Of a DNA stretch of 49,881 nt, positions 9,551-18,136 are shown piece after piece. This stretch comes from an uncultured bacterium (lineage in GTDB: Bacteria; Bacillota; Clostridia; Lachnospirales; Lachnospiraceae): the NCBI GenBank assembly GCA_947175015.1, contig CAMWLE010000013.1, forward strand, positions 1 to 49,881. The letters run 5' to 3'. The position numbers and the translations under genes are program-made. The number at the start of each line of letters is the position of its first letter. The first letter of the stretch is position 1. The notes under the pieces were generated by a model, which did no database searches, was not told where the DNA came from, and worked only from the letters and a program-made list of their open reading frames with translations.

Positions 9551-9608
9551 GAAAAATTCGTAGTCTGCCCAATCGGAAAAATCCGGTTGTCGTTGAACTA
9601 CGTTTTTC
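9551..9608 (+). other. Possible structured leader of the iron-chelate importer
   Basis: GAAAAATTCGTAG (9551-9563) can pair with CTACGTTTTTC (9598-9608) with a 2-base bulge. The loop holds a smaller hairpin CGGA-AAAA-TCCG (9574-9585). It lies between the AraC gene and the importer. The outer stem is weak, so this could be chance; no known riboswitch pattern was recognised. Confidence 0.2.
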
Positions 9609-9619
9609 ATTCTTGTGTG

Positions 9620-9635
9620 GTTAGTGATAGCTAAC
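9620..9635. promoter_or_regulatory. Inverted repeat before the iron importer (possible metal-regulator operator)
   Basis: GTTAG-TGATAG-CTAAC is a perfect 5-base inverted repeat, followed by another TTAG at 9641. TTAG/CTAA half sites are reminiscent of DtxR/IdeR-type iron boxes, and the position immediately upstream of siderophore genes fits an iron-dependent repressor. The match is partial and no regulator gene of that type lies in the window. Confidence 0.3.
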
Positions 9636-9637
9636 AA

Positions 9638-10687
9638 ATGTTAGGAGGGATTGACATTAAAAGAGATTTTCTTACCGCTGTTTTGGCGGCAGTTTTACTT
9701 GTTTTATCGTTTTGGTCTCTGTTTTTAGGTGTTTTGGATGTGAATGTGACAGGTTTAATGAGCGGTGATGTAGAACAGTGGGAAGTTTTTTTGATTTCCC
9801 GTCTTCCGCGTCTGCTTGCCATTTTGTGTACGGGTGTCGGAATGAGTGTAGCCGGACTGATTATGCAGCAGCTTTGTATGAACAAGTTTGTATCCCCTAC
9901 AACAGGAGCCACAATTTCATCAGCACAGTTAGGTATCTTGCTGGCTTTGCTTTTTATGCCGAAATCCACGCTTTGGGGACGTGCGATTTTAGCATTTGTC
10001 TTTGCTGTATTGGGTACATGGATCTTTGTATGGTTTATTCAGCACATACAATTTAAGGATGTGGTAATGGTACCGCTGGTAGGTATTATGTTCGGCAATG
10101 TGATTAACGGGATCACAAGTTATCTTGCCTATAAGTATGATATGACACAGGCGCTATCCTCCTGGTTGGTAGGTCATTTTTCCATGGTGCTCAGGGGGCG
10201 TTACGAGATTGTTTATATGGTGGTTCCGCTGGTGATACTGGCGTTTATTTTTGCCAATCATTTCAACATTGTAGGCATGGGAAAGGATTTCTCCGCAAAT
10301 CTTGGCGTCCCTTACAATGTCATTCTGTTTATGGGACTTAGTATTGCTGCTATGATTACAGCTTCTGTGGTGGTGGTAGTTGGATCAATTTCTTACATAG
10401 GATTGATTGTTCCCAATGTGGTAGCTATGTTCAAAGGAGACAAAATTCGGGGCACTTTGATTGACACGGCATTGTTCGGTGCAATTTTTGTTCTGGTATG
10501 CGACATGATCGGGCGTATGGTGATTGCGCCGTATGAGCTGCCGATTGAATTGATCATAGGGATTATTGGCAGTATTGTGTTTATAGGTTTGCTTATGTAC
10601 CGATTAAAGCATGGACGCAAGGCAGTCCGGCTTGGTGCAGCAGGAAACAGTGGTTGTAATGCAGCGGTAGAAATGGAGGCAAAATGA
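9638..10687 (+). CDS. FecCD-type iron-chelate ABC permease 1
   Basis: This is a type II importer permease of up to 349 residues with about nine hydrophobic segments, typical of the BtuC/FecCD family. Diagnostic blocks are ISRLPRLLAILCTGVGMSVAG near the N-terminus and GSISYIGLIVPNVVAMF with a following GDMIGR-like CDMIGRM near residue 290. It moves ferric siderophore through the membrane as a heterodimer with the next gene, whose ATG overlaps its TGA by 4 bases. The start is uncertain: the only good ribosome binding site (AGGAGGG, 9643-9649) lies inside the frame, after ATG 9638. It would best serve an ATT at 9656, giving MKRDFLTAV, which looks like a family-typical N-terminus. Confidence 0.88.
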   Translation: MLGGIDIKRDFLTAVLAAVLLVLSFWSLFLGVLDVNVTGLMSGDVEQWEVFLISRLPRLLAILCTGVGMSVAGLIMQQLCMNKFVSPTTGATISSAQLGILLALLFMPKSTLWGRAILAFVFAVLGTWIFVWFIQHIQFKDVVMVPLVGIMFGNVINGITSYLAYKYDMTQALSSWLVGHFSMVLRGRYEIVYMVVPLVILAFIFANHFNIVGMGKDFSANLGVPYNVILFMGLSIAAMITASVVVVVGSISYIGLIVPNVVAMFKGDKIRGTLIDTALFGAIFVLVCDMIGRMVIAPYELPIELIIGIIGSIVFIGLLMYRLKHGRKAVRLGAAGNSGCNAAVEMEAK

Positions 10688-11664
10688 AAACAAATTCACG
10701 ACGTTTTTCTAATAAATGGAAATTAGTAATTATGACAGTGATTGTTCTTATCTGCGCCGCTGCATATATGTTTGTGTCCGTAAAATTCGGAAATCCCAAA
10801 TTGTTCCGATATGCCATGAAAATACGAACACCTAAATTGATTGTAATGTTGATTACCGCATTTGCCATAGGGGGCGCATCCATTGTGTTCCAGTCCATTA
10901 TCAATAACACGATTGTAACACCTTGCCTTTTGGGGATGAATGCACTTTATACATTGATACATACGGCTGTTTATTTCTTTGCCGGCTCGGCCAGCATTTT
11001 TGCGGTAAATGCAAATGCCTCTTTCCTTATGGACCTTCTACTGATGGGTGTTACCGCAACTTTTGTTTATAGCTATCTATTTAAGAAAACAAATCATAAT
11101 GTGCTGTATGTATTATTGATTGGTACAGTGCTGACCTCGTTTTTTTCAAGTATCCAGACAACGCTGACGCGAATCATGGACCCCAATGAATACGACACAT
11201 TGCTCAGCACATTGGTGGCAAGCTTCAGTAATATCAATTCAGAGATTATAATTCTTTCTGTAATCATATTGGCGGTTCTGATTGTGGTATTGAGGAAGGA
11301 TCTGGCATTGTTGGATGTTCTGACATTGGGCAAGGATCAGGCGATTAATCTGGGGGTGGATTATGATGCAAGCATCAGGAGGCTGCTTCTTGGTGTTACC
11401 ATTTGTATTGCTGTGGCTACAGCCATGGTGGGGCCCATCTCTTTTTTGGGATTGATTATTGCCAATTTGTCAAGGCAGCTTTTGAAAACTTACAAGCACA
11501 CGCAGTTGGTGTTTGGCACAACACTGTTTGGCATGATTGTCTTGATTGGCGGACAGTGCATTGTAGAACGAATTTTTGTTTATTCTGTTCCTGTCAGCGT
11601 ATTTATTTCGGTGGGCGGCGGAATTTACTTTTTATACCTGTTATTGAAAAACGGGAAGAAGTAG
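10684..11664 (+). CDS. FecCD-type iron-chelate ABC permease 2
   Basis: This 326-residue permease is the partner of the preceding gene, with which it overlaps by ATGA. Multiple membrane helices are evident, with the family blocks RTPKLIVMLITAFAIGGAS, MNALYTL, LGVDYDASIRRLLLGVTI and GPISFLGLIIANLSRQL. The last is the conserved cytoplasmic coupling region that contacts the ATPase. The C-terminal VPVSVFISVGGGIYFLYLLLK is also typical. Gene order permease-permease-ATPase-binding protein is that of the YclNOPQ-like catechol/petrobactin importers of Firmicutes, and the binding protein supports this. Confidence 0.9.
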   Translation: MKTNSRRFSNKWKLVIMTVIVLICAAAYMFVSVKFGNPKLFRYAMKIRTPKLIVMLITAFAIGGASIVFQSIINNTIVTPCLLGMNALYTLIHTAVYFFAGSASIFAVNANASFLMDLLLMGVTATFVYSYLFKKTNHNVLYVLLIGTVLTSFFSSIQTTLTRIMDPNEYDTLLSTLVASFSNINSEIIILSVIILAVLIVVLRKDLALLDVLTLGKDQAINLGVDYDASIRRLLLGVTICIAVATAMVGPISFLGLIIANLSRQLLKTYKHTQLVFGTTLFGMIVLIGGQCIVERIFVYSVPVSVFISVGGGIYFLYLLLKNGKK

Positions 11665-11728
11665 AGCGCAGAAACAACGTTTTACACAGATTGTTTGTGC
11701 CGTTTCCGACGGCAGGAAGAGAGGAATC

Positions 11729-12481
11729 ATGAAAGTTGAAAAATTAATCAAAAAATATGATGGAAAGCCTGTAGTGGATGAAGTGAGCTTCGAGATACCA
11801 AAGGGGAAAGTCATTTCTCTCATTGGTCCTAATGGTGCAGGAAAATCCACGGTTATGGGCATGATATCGCGGCTGATTGCAAGAGATGGAGGCAATGTAA
11901 ATTTTGAGGGGGCGGATATATCTAAGTGGAAGAGCAAGGAACTCTCAAAACGTCTGGCAATTTTGACACAGAGCAATAACATTCAGATGAAACTTACGGT
12001 GGAAGAGTTGGTCGCTTTCGGGCGATTCCCTTATTCCGGCGGGCGGCTTACCAGTGATGACAAAGCAATAATAGAGCGTGCAATATTGTATATGGAGCTG
12101 GAAGATTTTCGTGATCGGTTTATTGATGAGCTGTCCGGCGGGCAGAGACAGCGGGCTTATATTGCTATGGTCATTGCACAGGACACGGAGTATGTTTTGT
12201 TGGATGAGCCAACCAATAACCTGGATATCTATCATGCAACCAATATGATGAAAATTGTCCGAAGACTATGTGATGAGTTAAATAAAACGGTGATTTTAGT
12301 GCTGCATGAAATCAATTATGCGGCGTTCTATTCAGATAATATCTGCGCTTTTAAGAACGGAAAAATCGTTAAATTCGGGACAGTACGGGAGGTGATGACG
12401 AAAGAAAATCTGTCTGAGATTTACGATGTAGATTTTGAAATAATGGAAATTGAGGGGAAACCTTTGTCCATCTATTATTGA
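11729..12481 (+). CDS. Iron-chelate ABC transporter ATP-binding protein
   Basis: This 250-residue ATPase has the complete set of motifs: Walker A GPNGAGKST (about residues 34-42), Q-loop LTQSNN, signature LSGGQRQRAY, Walker B YVLLDEPTNNLDI and H-loop LVLHEIN. The Q-loop region with MKLTVEELVAFGRFPYS and the NNLDIYHA block are typical of FepC/FecE/YclP-type siderophore ATPases. AGAGGAA precedes the ATG. It lies 64 bases after permease 2 and 40 bases before the binding protein, in one operon. Confidence 0.92.
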   Translation: MKVEKLIKKYDGKPVVDEVSFEIPKGKVISLIGPNGAGKSTVMGMISRLIARDGGNVNFEGADISKWKSKELSKRLAILTQSNNIQMKLTVEELVAFGRFPYSGGRLTSDDKAIIERAILYMELEDFRDRFIDELSGGQRQRAYIAMVIAQDTEYVLLDEPTNNLDIYHATNMMKIVRRLCDELNKTVILVLHEINYAAFYSDNICAFKNGKIVKFGTVREVMTKENLSEIYDVDFEIMEIEGKPLSIYY

Positions 12482-12521
12482 GTATCCGTTTGACAATATA
12501 AATAAGAAGAGGAGTAAAAAT

Positions 12522-13733
12522 ATGAAAAAAATCAGTTCTATTTTTCTTGCTGCTATCATGACCATATCGCTTGCTGCGTGTGGCAATAATTCTGCAAATG
12601 AAAACAGCGGCAGTAATGCTGTAAATGCAAATGTGGGAGGTAGTGCCGAAAATGTAAACACCGGAAATCCTTCTGAAGGTCAGGGGGCTGACAACAGTGA
12701 AGAAAACCGGAAACCGGAAACAATTACAGTAACCTGTTTGAATGGAGCCAGTGAAACCGTTCAGATTGAGGTTCCTTATAACCCGCAGCGTATTGCAGTG
12801 GTGGATATGGCAATGTTAGATATCATTGACAATTTGGGACTAGGGGATCGTGTGGTTGGTTCCTCCACAACATCACTTGACTATCTTCAAAGTTATGTGA
12901 CAGAAGATGCCGTAGCAAATCTTGGCAGTATTAAGGAGGCGGACATGGAAGCTCTTATGGAGTGTGAACCAGAGCTTATCTTCATGGGAGGCCGTATGTC
13001 TGACAGCTATGACGCATTTAGTGAGATTGCACCTGTTATTCGCCTGACAACAGATGCAGGGTTGGGCGTTTTAGAGAGTACACGTCAAAATGCAAAAACA
13101 ATTGCTTCTATTTTTGGCAAGGAAGATGAGGTGGATGCAAAGTTTGGGGACTTTGACGAGCGAATAGCAGCACTGCGGGAAGTTGCCAAGGGTAAGACCG
13201 CCGTTGTCGGCATGTGTACCAGCGGCAGTTTCAATGTGGTAGGTGACAGTGGACGTTGTTCCGTCATTGGAGTAGAGGTTGGTTTTGAAAATCTTTGTAA
13301 CAATATTTCATCTTCCGGAAACAGTGGCGGACATGGTGGCAGCGGAAGCAGCGAAGGGAATGGCAGAAGCGGCAGTGGCCATGGCGAAGGCAGTAATGGG
13401 GAAAGTGGCAGCAGTGACAGAGAGAGTGGAAGCGGTGAGCGGGATAGCAACGGCAGCAATAGCAGTAATCATGGTACGGAATCTTCTTTTGAATTGATTG
13501 TATCCCTTGCACCTGATTACATCTTTGTTATGGACCGAGACGCAGCCATTGGTACAAATGGTGCACAGTTGGCAAAAGAAATCATGGAAAATGAACTTGT
13601 TATGAGTACGGAGGCATATAAAAACGGTAATCTGGTAATACTGGAACATCCCGGAATCTGGTACACTGCAGAAGGCGGAATCACTTCTTTTGGAATTATG
13701 CTTTCTGACTTGGAAAGTGCGTTGCTGAATTAA
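12522..13733 (+). CDS. Siderophore-binding lipoprotein with low-complexity insertion
   Basis: ATG 12522 (site AAGAGGAG) starts a 403-residue lipoprotein with signal MKKISSIFLAAIMTISLAAC, so the mature protein begins at Cys20 and is tethered outside the membrane. An Asn/Ser/Gly-rich linker (residues 21-65) leads to a TroA/FhuD-type fold: IEVPYNPQRIAVVDMAMLDII, then LGSIKEADMEALMECEPELI, and near the end ELIVSLAPDYIFVMDRDAAIG, which is very like YclQ/CeuE-type binding proteins. Between residues about 262 and 316 there is a run of Ser, Gly, His, Glu and Asn with almost no hydrophobic residues, inserted just before the conserved NHG-SFE segment. The reading frame is intact across it. This makes the protein longer than the usual 310-330 residues. 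Confidence 0.9.
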   Translation: MKKISSIFLAAIMTISLAACGNNSANENSGSNAVNANVGGSAENVNTGNPSEGQGADNSEENRKPETITVTCLNGASETVQIEVPYNPQRIAVVDMAMLDIIDNLGLGDRVVGSSTTSLDYLQSYVTEDAVANLGSIKEADMEALMECEPELIFMGGRMSDSYDAFSEIAPVIRLTTDAGLGVLESTRQNAKTIASIFGKEDEVDAKFGDFDERIAALREVAKGKTAVVGMCTSGSFNVVGDSGRCSVIGVEVGFENLCNNISSSGNSGGHGGSGSSEGNGRSGSGHGEGSNGESGSSDRESGSGERDSNGSNSSNHGTESSFELIVSLAPDYIFVMDRDAAIGTNGAQLAKEIMENELVMSTEAYKNGNLVILEHPGIWYTAEGGITSFGIMLSDLESALLN

Positions 13734-13757
13734 TGAGAAGCGATGGCCATCAAAAAT

Positions 13758-13792
13758 ATACCCGCCAAAGATACTTTATCTTTGGCGGGTAT
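13758..13792 (-). terminator. Intrinsic terminator, mainly for the chemoreceptor gene
   Basis: ATACCCGCCAAAGATA (13758-13773) pairs perfectly over 16 bases with 13777-13792 around a CTT loop. Read on the minus strand, the stem is followed by ATTTTTG, so it should terminate the chemoreceptor transcript 70 bases after its stop. It also lies 25 bases past the siderophore operon and may stop that transcript too, though the plus side lacks a T-run. Confidence 0.8.
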
Positions 13793-13864
13793 CAATATAT
13801 TCCCGTTTCTTCGGTACATCAATTTGTAAATCAATCTTATTCCAAAACAGAGATAACTTTAGTC

Positions 13865-15616
13865 TTAATCCAAATTAATCTGGCTGATGGATTGTCTGGA
13901 ATTGCCATAATTCGTTCCGGAGGATATGGTACCGGAAGCATATTCCGCACGCAGGATAAATTTGGCCACCAGACTCTTGAGCATTTCGGCCTGGCTTGAC
14001 AATTCCTGGCTGGCAGCAGCGCTTTCTTCGGAAGTAGCGGAATTGGTCTGCACTACGCTGGAAATCTGGTCAACTCCCAAAGTCACCTGTTCGATGGCGT
14101 CTGCCTGCTGTTCTGCGGCGTTGGCAATGACATCCACCTTGGAGGAAGTAGTGCGGACAGCGTCTACTACTTTCACAAGAGATTGTGCTGTTGAATCCAC
14201 AAGCTGCGTACCGCGTTCCACAGCTTCAATAGAATGTTCAATCAAATTAGCAGTATCTTTGGAGGCAACGGAACTCTTGCTGGCAAGGCTTCTGACCTCA
14301 TTGGCAACCACAGCAAAGCCTTTGCCTGCCTGGCCTGCCCTGGATGCTTCCACAGCAGCGTTGAGTGCCAGTATATTTGTCTGGAAAGCAATATCCTCAA
14401 TTGTCTTAATAATCTTATTTATCTCATTGGAAGTACGCGTGATCTCTTCCATAGCAGCGATCATGTCACGCATCTGTCTGTTACATTCTTCAGCTTCTTT
14501 ATCTGCAGTGGTGGACTGGGTTCTTGCCTCAGCAGCATTTTCAGCAGTAGTTTTGATCTGATGGGAAATATTAGTAATGGTAGAGGCAAGTTCTTCCACA
14601 GCAGCAGCCTGTTCCGTAGCACCCTGTGCCAATGCCTGTGCACCATCCGATACCTGACCGGAACCGGAGGCAACCAAGTCAGCACTGTGATTAATCTGAC
14701 CTAATGTAGAGCTCAGATCACGGTTGAGCTTACGTATGGACATCAGCAAGTTCTGGAAATTTCCCACATACCGTTTCTCCGCTTTGGTGCGGACGTCAAA
14801 ATTGCCGTTTGCCATTTCTCCCAGAAGTCTGGAAGCATCGGAGATGATATCATCCAAAATGTTAGTCATGTTCTTAAATGCTTTCGCCAGATTGCCTAAC
14901 TCGTCTTTGGATTCATATGTGACATTAATATTGAAATCTCCGACTTCAATCTGTTTTGCAGATTTTTCCAATTCATGGAGAGGGCGCGTAATGGATCTGG
15001 TCAAATAGGTGGAAAGCAACAGGGTGATGATTAACACACCAATGGCAATTCCTATTTGAATGCTGACCAGCATATCCTGCATGATCACAGTTTCCTCATA
15101 GTTTTGTTCTGCATTGGCTTCCACAATAGTACTGATTTGGATCAGGTTTGCCACAGCTTCCTCTACTAAAGCCTGATATTCGTTTAACAGCATATCCTGA
15201 GCCTTTTCCATATCTGTCTGCGCTGTTTCGATTACTTGTTCCTGCATTGCCACAGCACTTTGTATATTGGAGGAAAAGGCATCCAATAATTCAGGGTTGT
15301 CTGTGAAATTCTCGAACAGCCAGTTGCCGTTTTCCTGTAACAGCGCCAACTCTTTCTTCGCATCTGCCAGATAAGTGTCCTTCTTGTCGTCGTCTTCTGC
15401 AATGGTTATGTATGAGATATCTTTTACAATAATCTGCAGTCCTCGGCGCATACTCATCACTTTGTTGGTAATCTGGTAGCCCACATTGTAGAACTCGGAA
15501 TATTTTGCCGCATTCATATTCAAGCCCCAAATGGAGGCGGCAACCGTACCGCAGAACAGAATAATGATAAGCAGGAATGTTATCAATAGTTTTGTTCCAA
15601 TTTTTAAGTTTTTCAT
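13865..15616 (-). CDS. Methyl-accepting chemotaxis protein
   Basis: This 583-residue transmembrane chemoreceptor begins at ATG 15616 after GGGAGGTAAG. TM1 (about residues 9-30) is followed by a helical periplasmic-type 4HB sensor (31-185), TM2 (about 186-207, [16 protein letters not shown]), a HAMP domain ([22 protein letters not shown] onward) and a long signalling coiled coil. The hairpin tip is canonical: [19 protein letters not shown] followed by [18 protein letters not shown]. It would bind CheA/CheW and steer motility. No che or flagellar gene is nearby, so its ligand is open; the adjacent divergent sugar importer could share it. Several glutamine/glutamate pairs in the coiled coil look like methylation sites. 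Confidence 0.93.
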   Translation of the reverse strand: MKNLKIGTKLLITFLLIIILFCGTVAASIWGLNMNAAKYSEFYNVGYQITNKVMSMRRGLQIIVKDISYITIAEDDDKKDTYLADAKKELALLQENGNWLFENFTDNPELLDAFSSNIQSAVAMQEQVIETAQTDMEKAQDMLLNEYQALVEEAVANLIQISTIVEANAEQNYEETVIMQDMLVSIQIGIAIGVLIITLLLSTYLTRSITRPLHELEKSAKQIEVGDFNINVTYESKDELGNLAKAFKNMTNILDDIISDASRLLGEMANGNFDVRTKAEKRYVGNFQNLLMSIRKLNRDLSSTLGQINHSADLVASGSGQVSDGAQALAQGATEQAAAVEELASTITNISHQIKTTAENAAEARTQSTTADKEAEECNRQMRDMIAAMEEITRTSNEINKIIKTIEDIAFQTNILALNAAVEASRAGQAGKGFAVVANEVRSLASKSSVASKDTANLIEHSIEAVERGTQLVDSTAQSLVKVVDAVRTTSSKVDVIANAAEQQADAIEQVTLGVDQISSVVQTNSATSEESAAASQELSSQAEMLKSLVAKFILRAEYASGTISSGTNYGNSRQSISQINLD

Positions 15617-15812
15617 TCTTACCTCCCGTTTTTCTTAAACAATGGCAATTCATCTCTGTGTTGAATGTCGGATTGTTTAGAGTAATTTTTTATTATAGGT
15701 AAATTATAATAGATTATTGTCAATTTGTCTACTCAATTCATAAATCTGGTAAATTAAAACATGATAAAACATGATATTGAAATCAGACAGAATTGTGGTA
15801 TGACAGGAAGTA

Positions 15813-15841
15813 TGGACATTTGCTGTTTTTTCCATTATAAT
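15813..15841 (+). promoter_or_regulatory. Promoter of the CUT1 sugar importer operon
   Basis: TGGACA (15813-15818), a 17-base spacer and TATAAT (15836-15841) match sigma-A consensus at 11 of 12 positions. A second TATAAT occurs at 15851. The ribosome binding site GGAGGAACC follows directly before ATG 15873. Confidence 0.6.
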
Positions 15842-15872
15842 TAGAGAAAATATAATACGTTGGAGGAACCAT

Positions 15873-17057
15873 ATGGAAGTTGTATTACAGAATTTGACGA
15901 AGAAATTCCCGGGGCGTGGTCGGAAAAACCATGAAGAGGTGATTGCCGTCAACGATTTTACATTTAAAATCCCAGATGGTAAGCTGATCGGGCTGCTTGG
16001 CCCTTCGGGCTGCGGTAAAAGTACGACTTTAAATTTAATCAGCGGTCTGCAGAAGCCCACCAGCGGCAAAATATTCTTTGGAACCGATGATGTGACCCAT
16101 TTGCAGCCGGAGCATCGGGGAATCGGTTTGGTATTCCAAAATTACGCATTGTATCCTCATCTGACGGTGAAGCAGAATATTTTATTTCCATTGGAGAATC
16201 TAAAGGGGAAGGATAAACTGTCCAAACAGGAAATGCTTGAGAAAGCATATGAAGCGGCAAAATTGGTGCAGATCGAAGAATTGATGGAGCGAAAACCGGG
16301 TGAACTTTCAGGGGGGCAGCAGCAGCGTGTGGCTATTGCACGTGCGCTGGTGAAAATGCCCAGAGTGCTTCTCTTAGATGAGCCATTGTCTAATCTGGAT
16401 GCCCGTTTAAGGCTCCAGACCAGAGAAGAAATCAGGCGTATTCAGCGGGAAACGAAGATTACCACTATTTTCGTGACCCATGACCAGGAAGAAGCGATGA
16501 GTATCTCGGATATGATCGTTGTTATGAATGCAGGTGTTGTTCAGCAGATCGGCAGACCCCAGGAGGTCTATGACAATCCGGCGAATCTGTTTGTGGCAAA
16601 GTTTCTGGGGACACCTCCAATCAATGTGTTTGAAGGCAGGATCAGTGGGCGCAAACTGTATATAGGGGAGGAGGCCGTTCTGGATGTTTCAGGAGGTTCT
16701 GAAAACAGCGGTATTTCAGGGAATTCCGGGGACAGAGAGGTTTATGTGGGCATTCGTCCGGAGGGATTCCGGCTGCGGGATGACGGCCCCCTTGGCTGTG
16801 AGTTCGGCAGTGTGGAAGTCATGGGGCGTGACATCAGTGTGATCTCCACCAACAAAGCCTCCCTGAATGCGAAAGTTCGTTCGATTATCAGTACGGATCA
16901 TATGGGGAAAATCGAAAAAGTATGCTCTGCAGATGGTTTCTCCCAAACTTCATATGTCAGATTTGCACTGATACCTCATAAGGTATTCCTGTTTGACAGG
17001 AAAACGGAGAAACGTATTGCATTTCAGGCCGACGGGACAAAAGGGGAGGAGTGCTGA
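15873..17057 (+). CDS. CUT1 sugar ABC transporter ATPase (MsmK/UgpC type)
   Basis: This 394-residue ATPase has Walker A GPSGCGKST, signature LSGGQQQRVAIARAL, Walker B VLLLDEPLSNLDARLR and H-loop FVTHDQEEAMSISD, followed by the C-terminal TOBE/MalK-like regulatory domain (after about residue 235, FLGTPPINVFEG). The TOBE region carries a Ser/Gly/Asn-rich insert (near residues 270-288). It is the first gene of a four-gene operon and is separated by one base from the next start codon. MsmK-type ATPases are known to serve several sugar transporters. Since the maltodextrin importer at 30-34 kb has no ATPase of its own, this one could energise both; that is inference. Confidence 0.9.
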   Translation: MEVVLQNLTKKFPGRGRKNHEEVIAVNDFTFKIPDGKLIGLLGPSGCGKSTTLNLISGLQKPTSGKIFFGTDDVTHLQPEHRGIGLVFQNYALYPHLTVKQNILFPLENLKGKDKLSKQEMLEKAYEAAKLVQIEELMERKPGELSGGQQQRVAIARALVKMPRVLLLDEPLSNLDARLRLQTREEIRRIQRETKITTIFVTHDQEEAMSISDMIVVMNAGVVQQIGRPQEVYDNPANLFVAKFLGTPPINVFEGRISGRKLYIGEEAVLDVSGGSENSGISGNSGDREVYVGIRPEGFRLRDDGPLGCEFGSVEVMGRDISVISTNKASLNAKVRSIISTDHMGKIEKVCSADGFSQTSYVRFALIPHKVFLFDRKTEKRIAFQADGTKGEEC

Positions 17058-17058
17058 T

Positions 17059-17967
17059 ATGGCAGGAAAGAGATCTGAACACAATGGGGCGAAGGGGTGG
17101 CTGTATCTCTTGCCGGCGCTTCTGTTCCTGGGAGCTTTTATGGTGTATCCGCTTTTTGATGTATTTGTGTATTCTTTTGAAGAGGGATACCATTCTGCGT
17201 CTCAAACGTATTTTGGCACAGGATTATATAATTATTCCTATGTGCTGCACGATCCTTATTTTTTACAGGCAGTGAAGAATACATTGATACTTGTGGTGAT
17301 TACAGTTCCGTTGTCTACGGGGATTGCATTGCTGATTTCCGTGGGACTGAATTCCATTACACCGCTGAGAAATCTGTTTCAGACCATTTATTTCCTGCCT
17401 TATGTCACCAATACCCTTGCTGTGGGGCTGGTATTTATGATCTTGTTTCAGAAGACGGCTTACTCCGATGGGCTGATTAATCTGATGATCACCTGGTTCG
17501 GCGGCAGTGCGGTGGATTTTATTGACGGGCCTTATTGGGCGAAAATGTTTGTACTGTGTTTTTACACCATATGGGTAGTTATGCCTTTTAAGATATTGAT
17601 TTTGACCAGTGCCCTGGCATCCGTCAACCAGGAGTACTATAATGCCGCAAAGGTGGATGGTACTTCTGCATTCAGAACATTTATGCGAATTACGCTGCCA
17701 ATGATTTCTCCCATGATTTTCTATCTGATCATCACAGGCTTCATCGGTGCGTTTAAGGCTTATAGTGACGTGGTTGCATTGTTTGGCACGAATTTAAATG
17801 CAGCGGAAATGAATACCATAGTGGGTTATGTGTATGACATGTTGTATGGGGACAGCGGCGGCTATCCTTCTTATGCTTCCGCAGCGGCGATATTGTTATT
17901 CTGCATTGTACTCACCATCACATGTATTAATTTGCTGATCAGTAAAAAGAATGTTCATTATTCATAG
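17059..17967 (+). CDS. CUT1 sugar ABC permease, UgpA/MalF type
   Basis: This 302-residue permease has about six membrane segments. ATG 17059 is preceded by GGGGAGGAGTGCTG, overlapping the end of the ATPase gene. The EAA loop near residue 195-215 reads QEYYNAAKVDGTSAFRTFMR followed by ITLPMISPMIF, the cytoplasmic contact with the ATPase. N-terminal KGWLYLLPALLFLGAFMVYP is typical of the family. It pairs with the permease at 18137. The substrate cannot be told from the sequence. Confidence 0.92.
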   Translation: MAGKRSEHNGAKGWLYLLPALLFLGAFMVYPLFDVFVYSFEEGYHSASQTYFGTGLYNYSYVLHDPYFLQAVKNTLILVVITVPLSTGIALLISVGLNSITPLRNLFQTIYFLPYVTNTLAVGLVFMILFQKTAYSDGLINLMITWFGGSAVDFIDGPYWAKMFVLCFYTIWVVMPFKILILTSALASVNQEYYNAAKVDGTSAFRTFMRITLPMISPMIFYLIITGFIGAFKAYSDVVALFGTNLNAAEMNTIVGYVYDMLYGDSGGYPSYASAAAILLFCIVLTITCINLLISKKNVHYS

Positions 17968-18136
17968 AGTTTGGGCAATACTTTGTTGAACTTTCATGAG
18001 AATACTGGTGGGAACACAATGTCATGATAGCGTATTTTGGTACTGAAACAAAATGAATGCTGCAGCAAAACACGGCGAAACCGGAACAACGGCAGCAGTA
18101 TAAATGTTATGGTATTGGAGTAAGGGGTCAGATAAT

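Noticed and set aside
13926..14561. Plus-strand frame of 211 codons opposite the chemoreceptor
   Set aside because: The Ala/Ser-rich product mirrors the chemoreceptor's coiled-coil codons; the minus-strand protein is unmistakable.
15617..15730. Sigma-D (motility) promoter for the chemoreceptor
   Set aside because: TAAA occurs on the minus strand but no GCCGATAA-like element follows at the right distance; a TTGACA is present but stands 20 bases from the nearest TATAAT.
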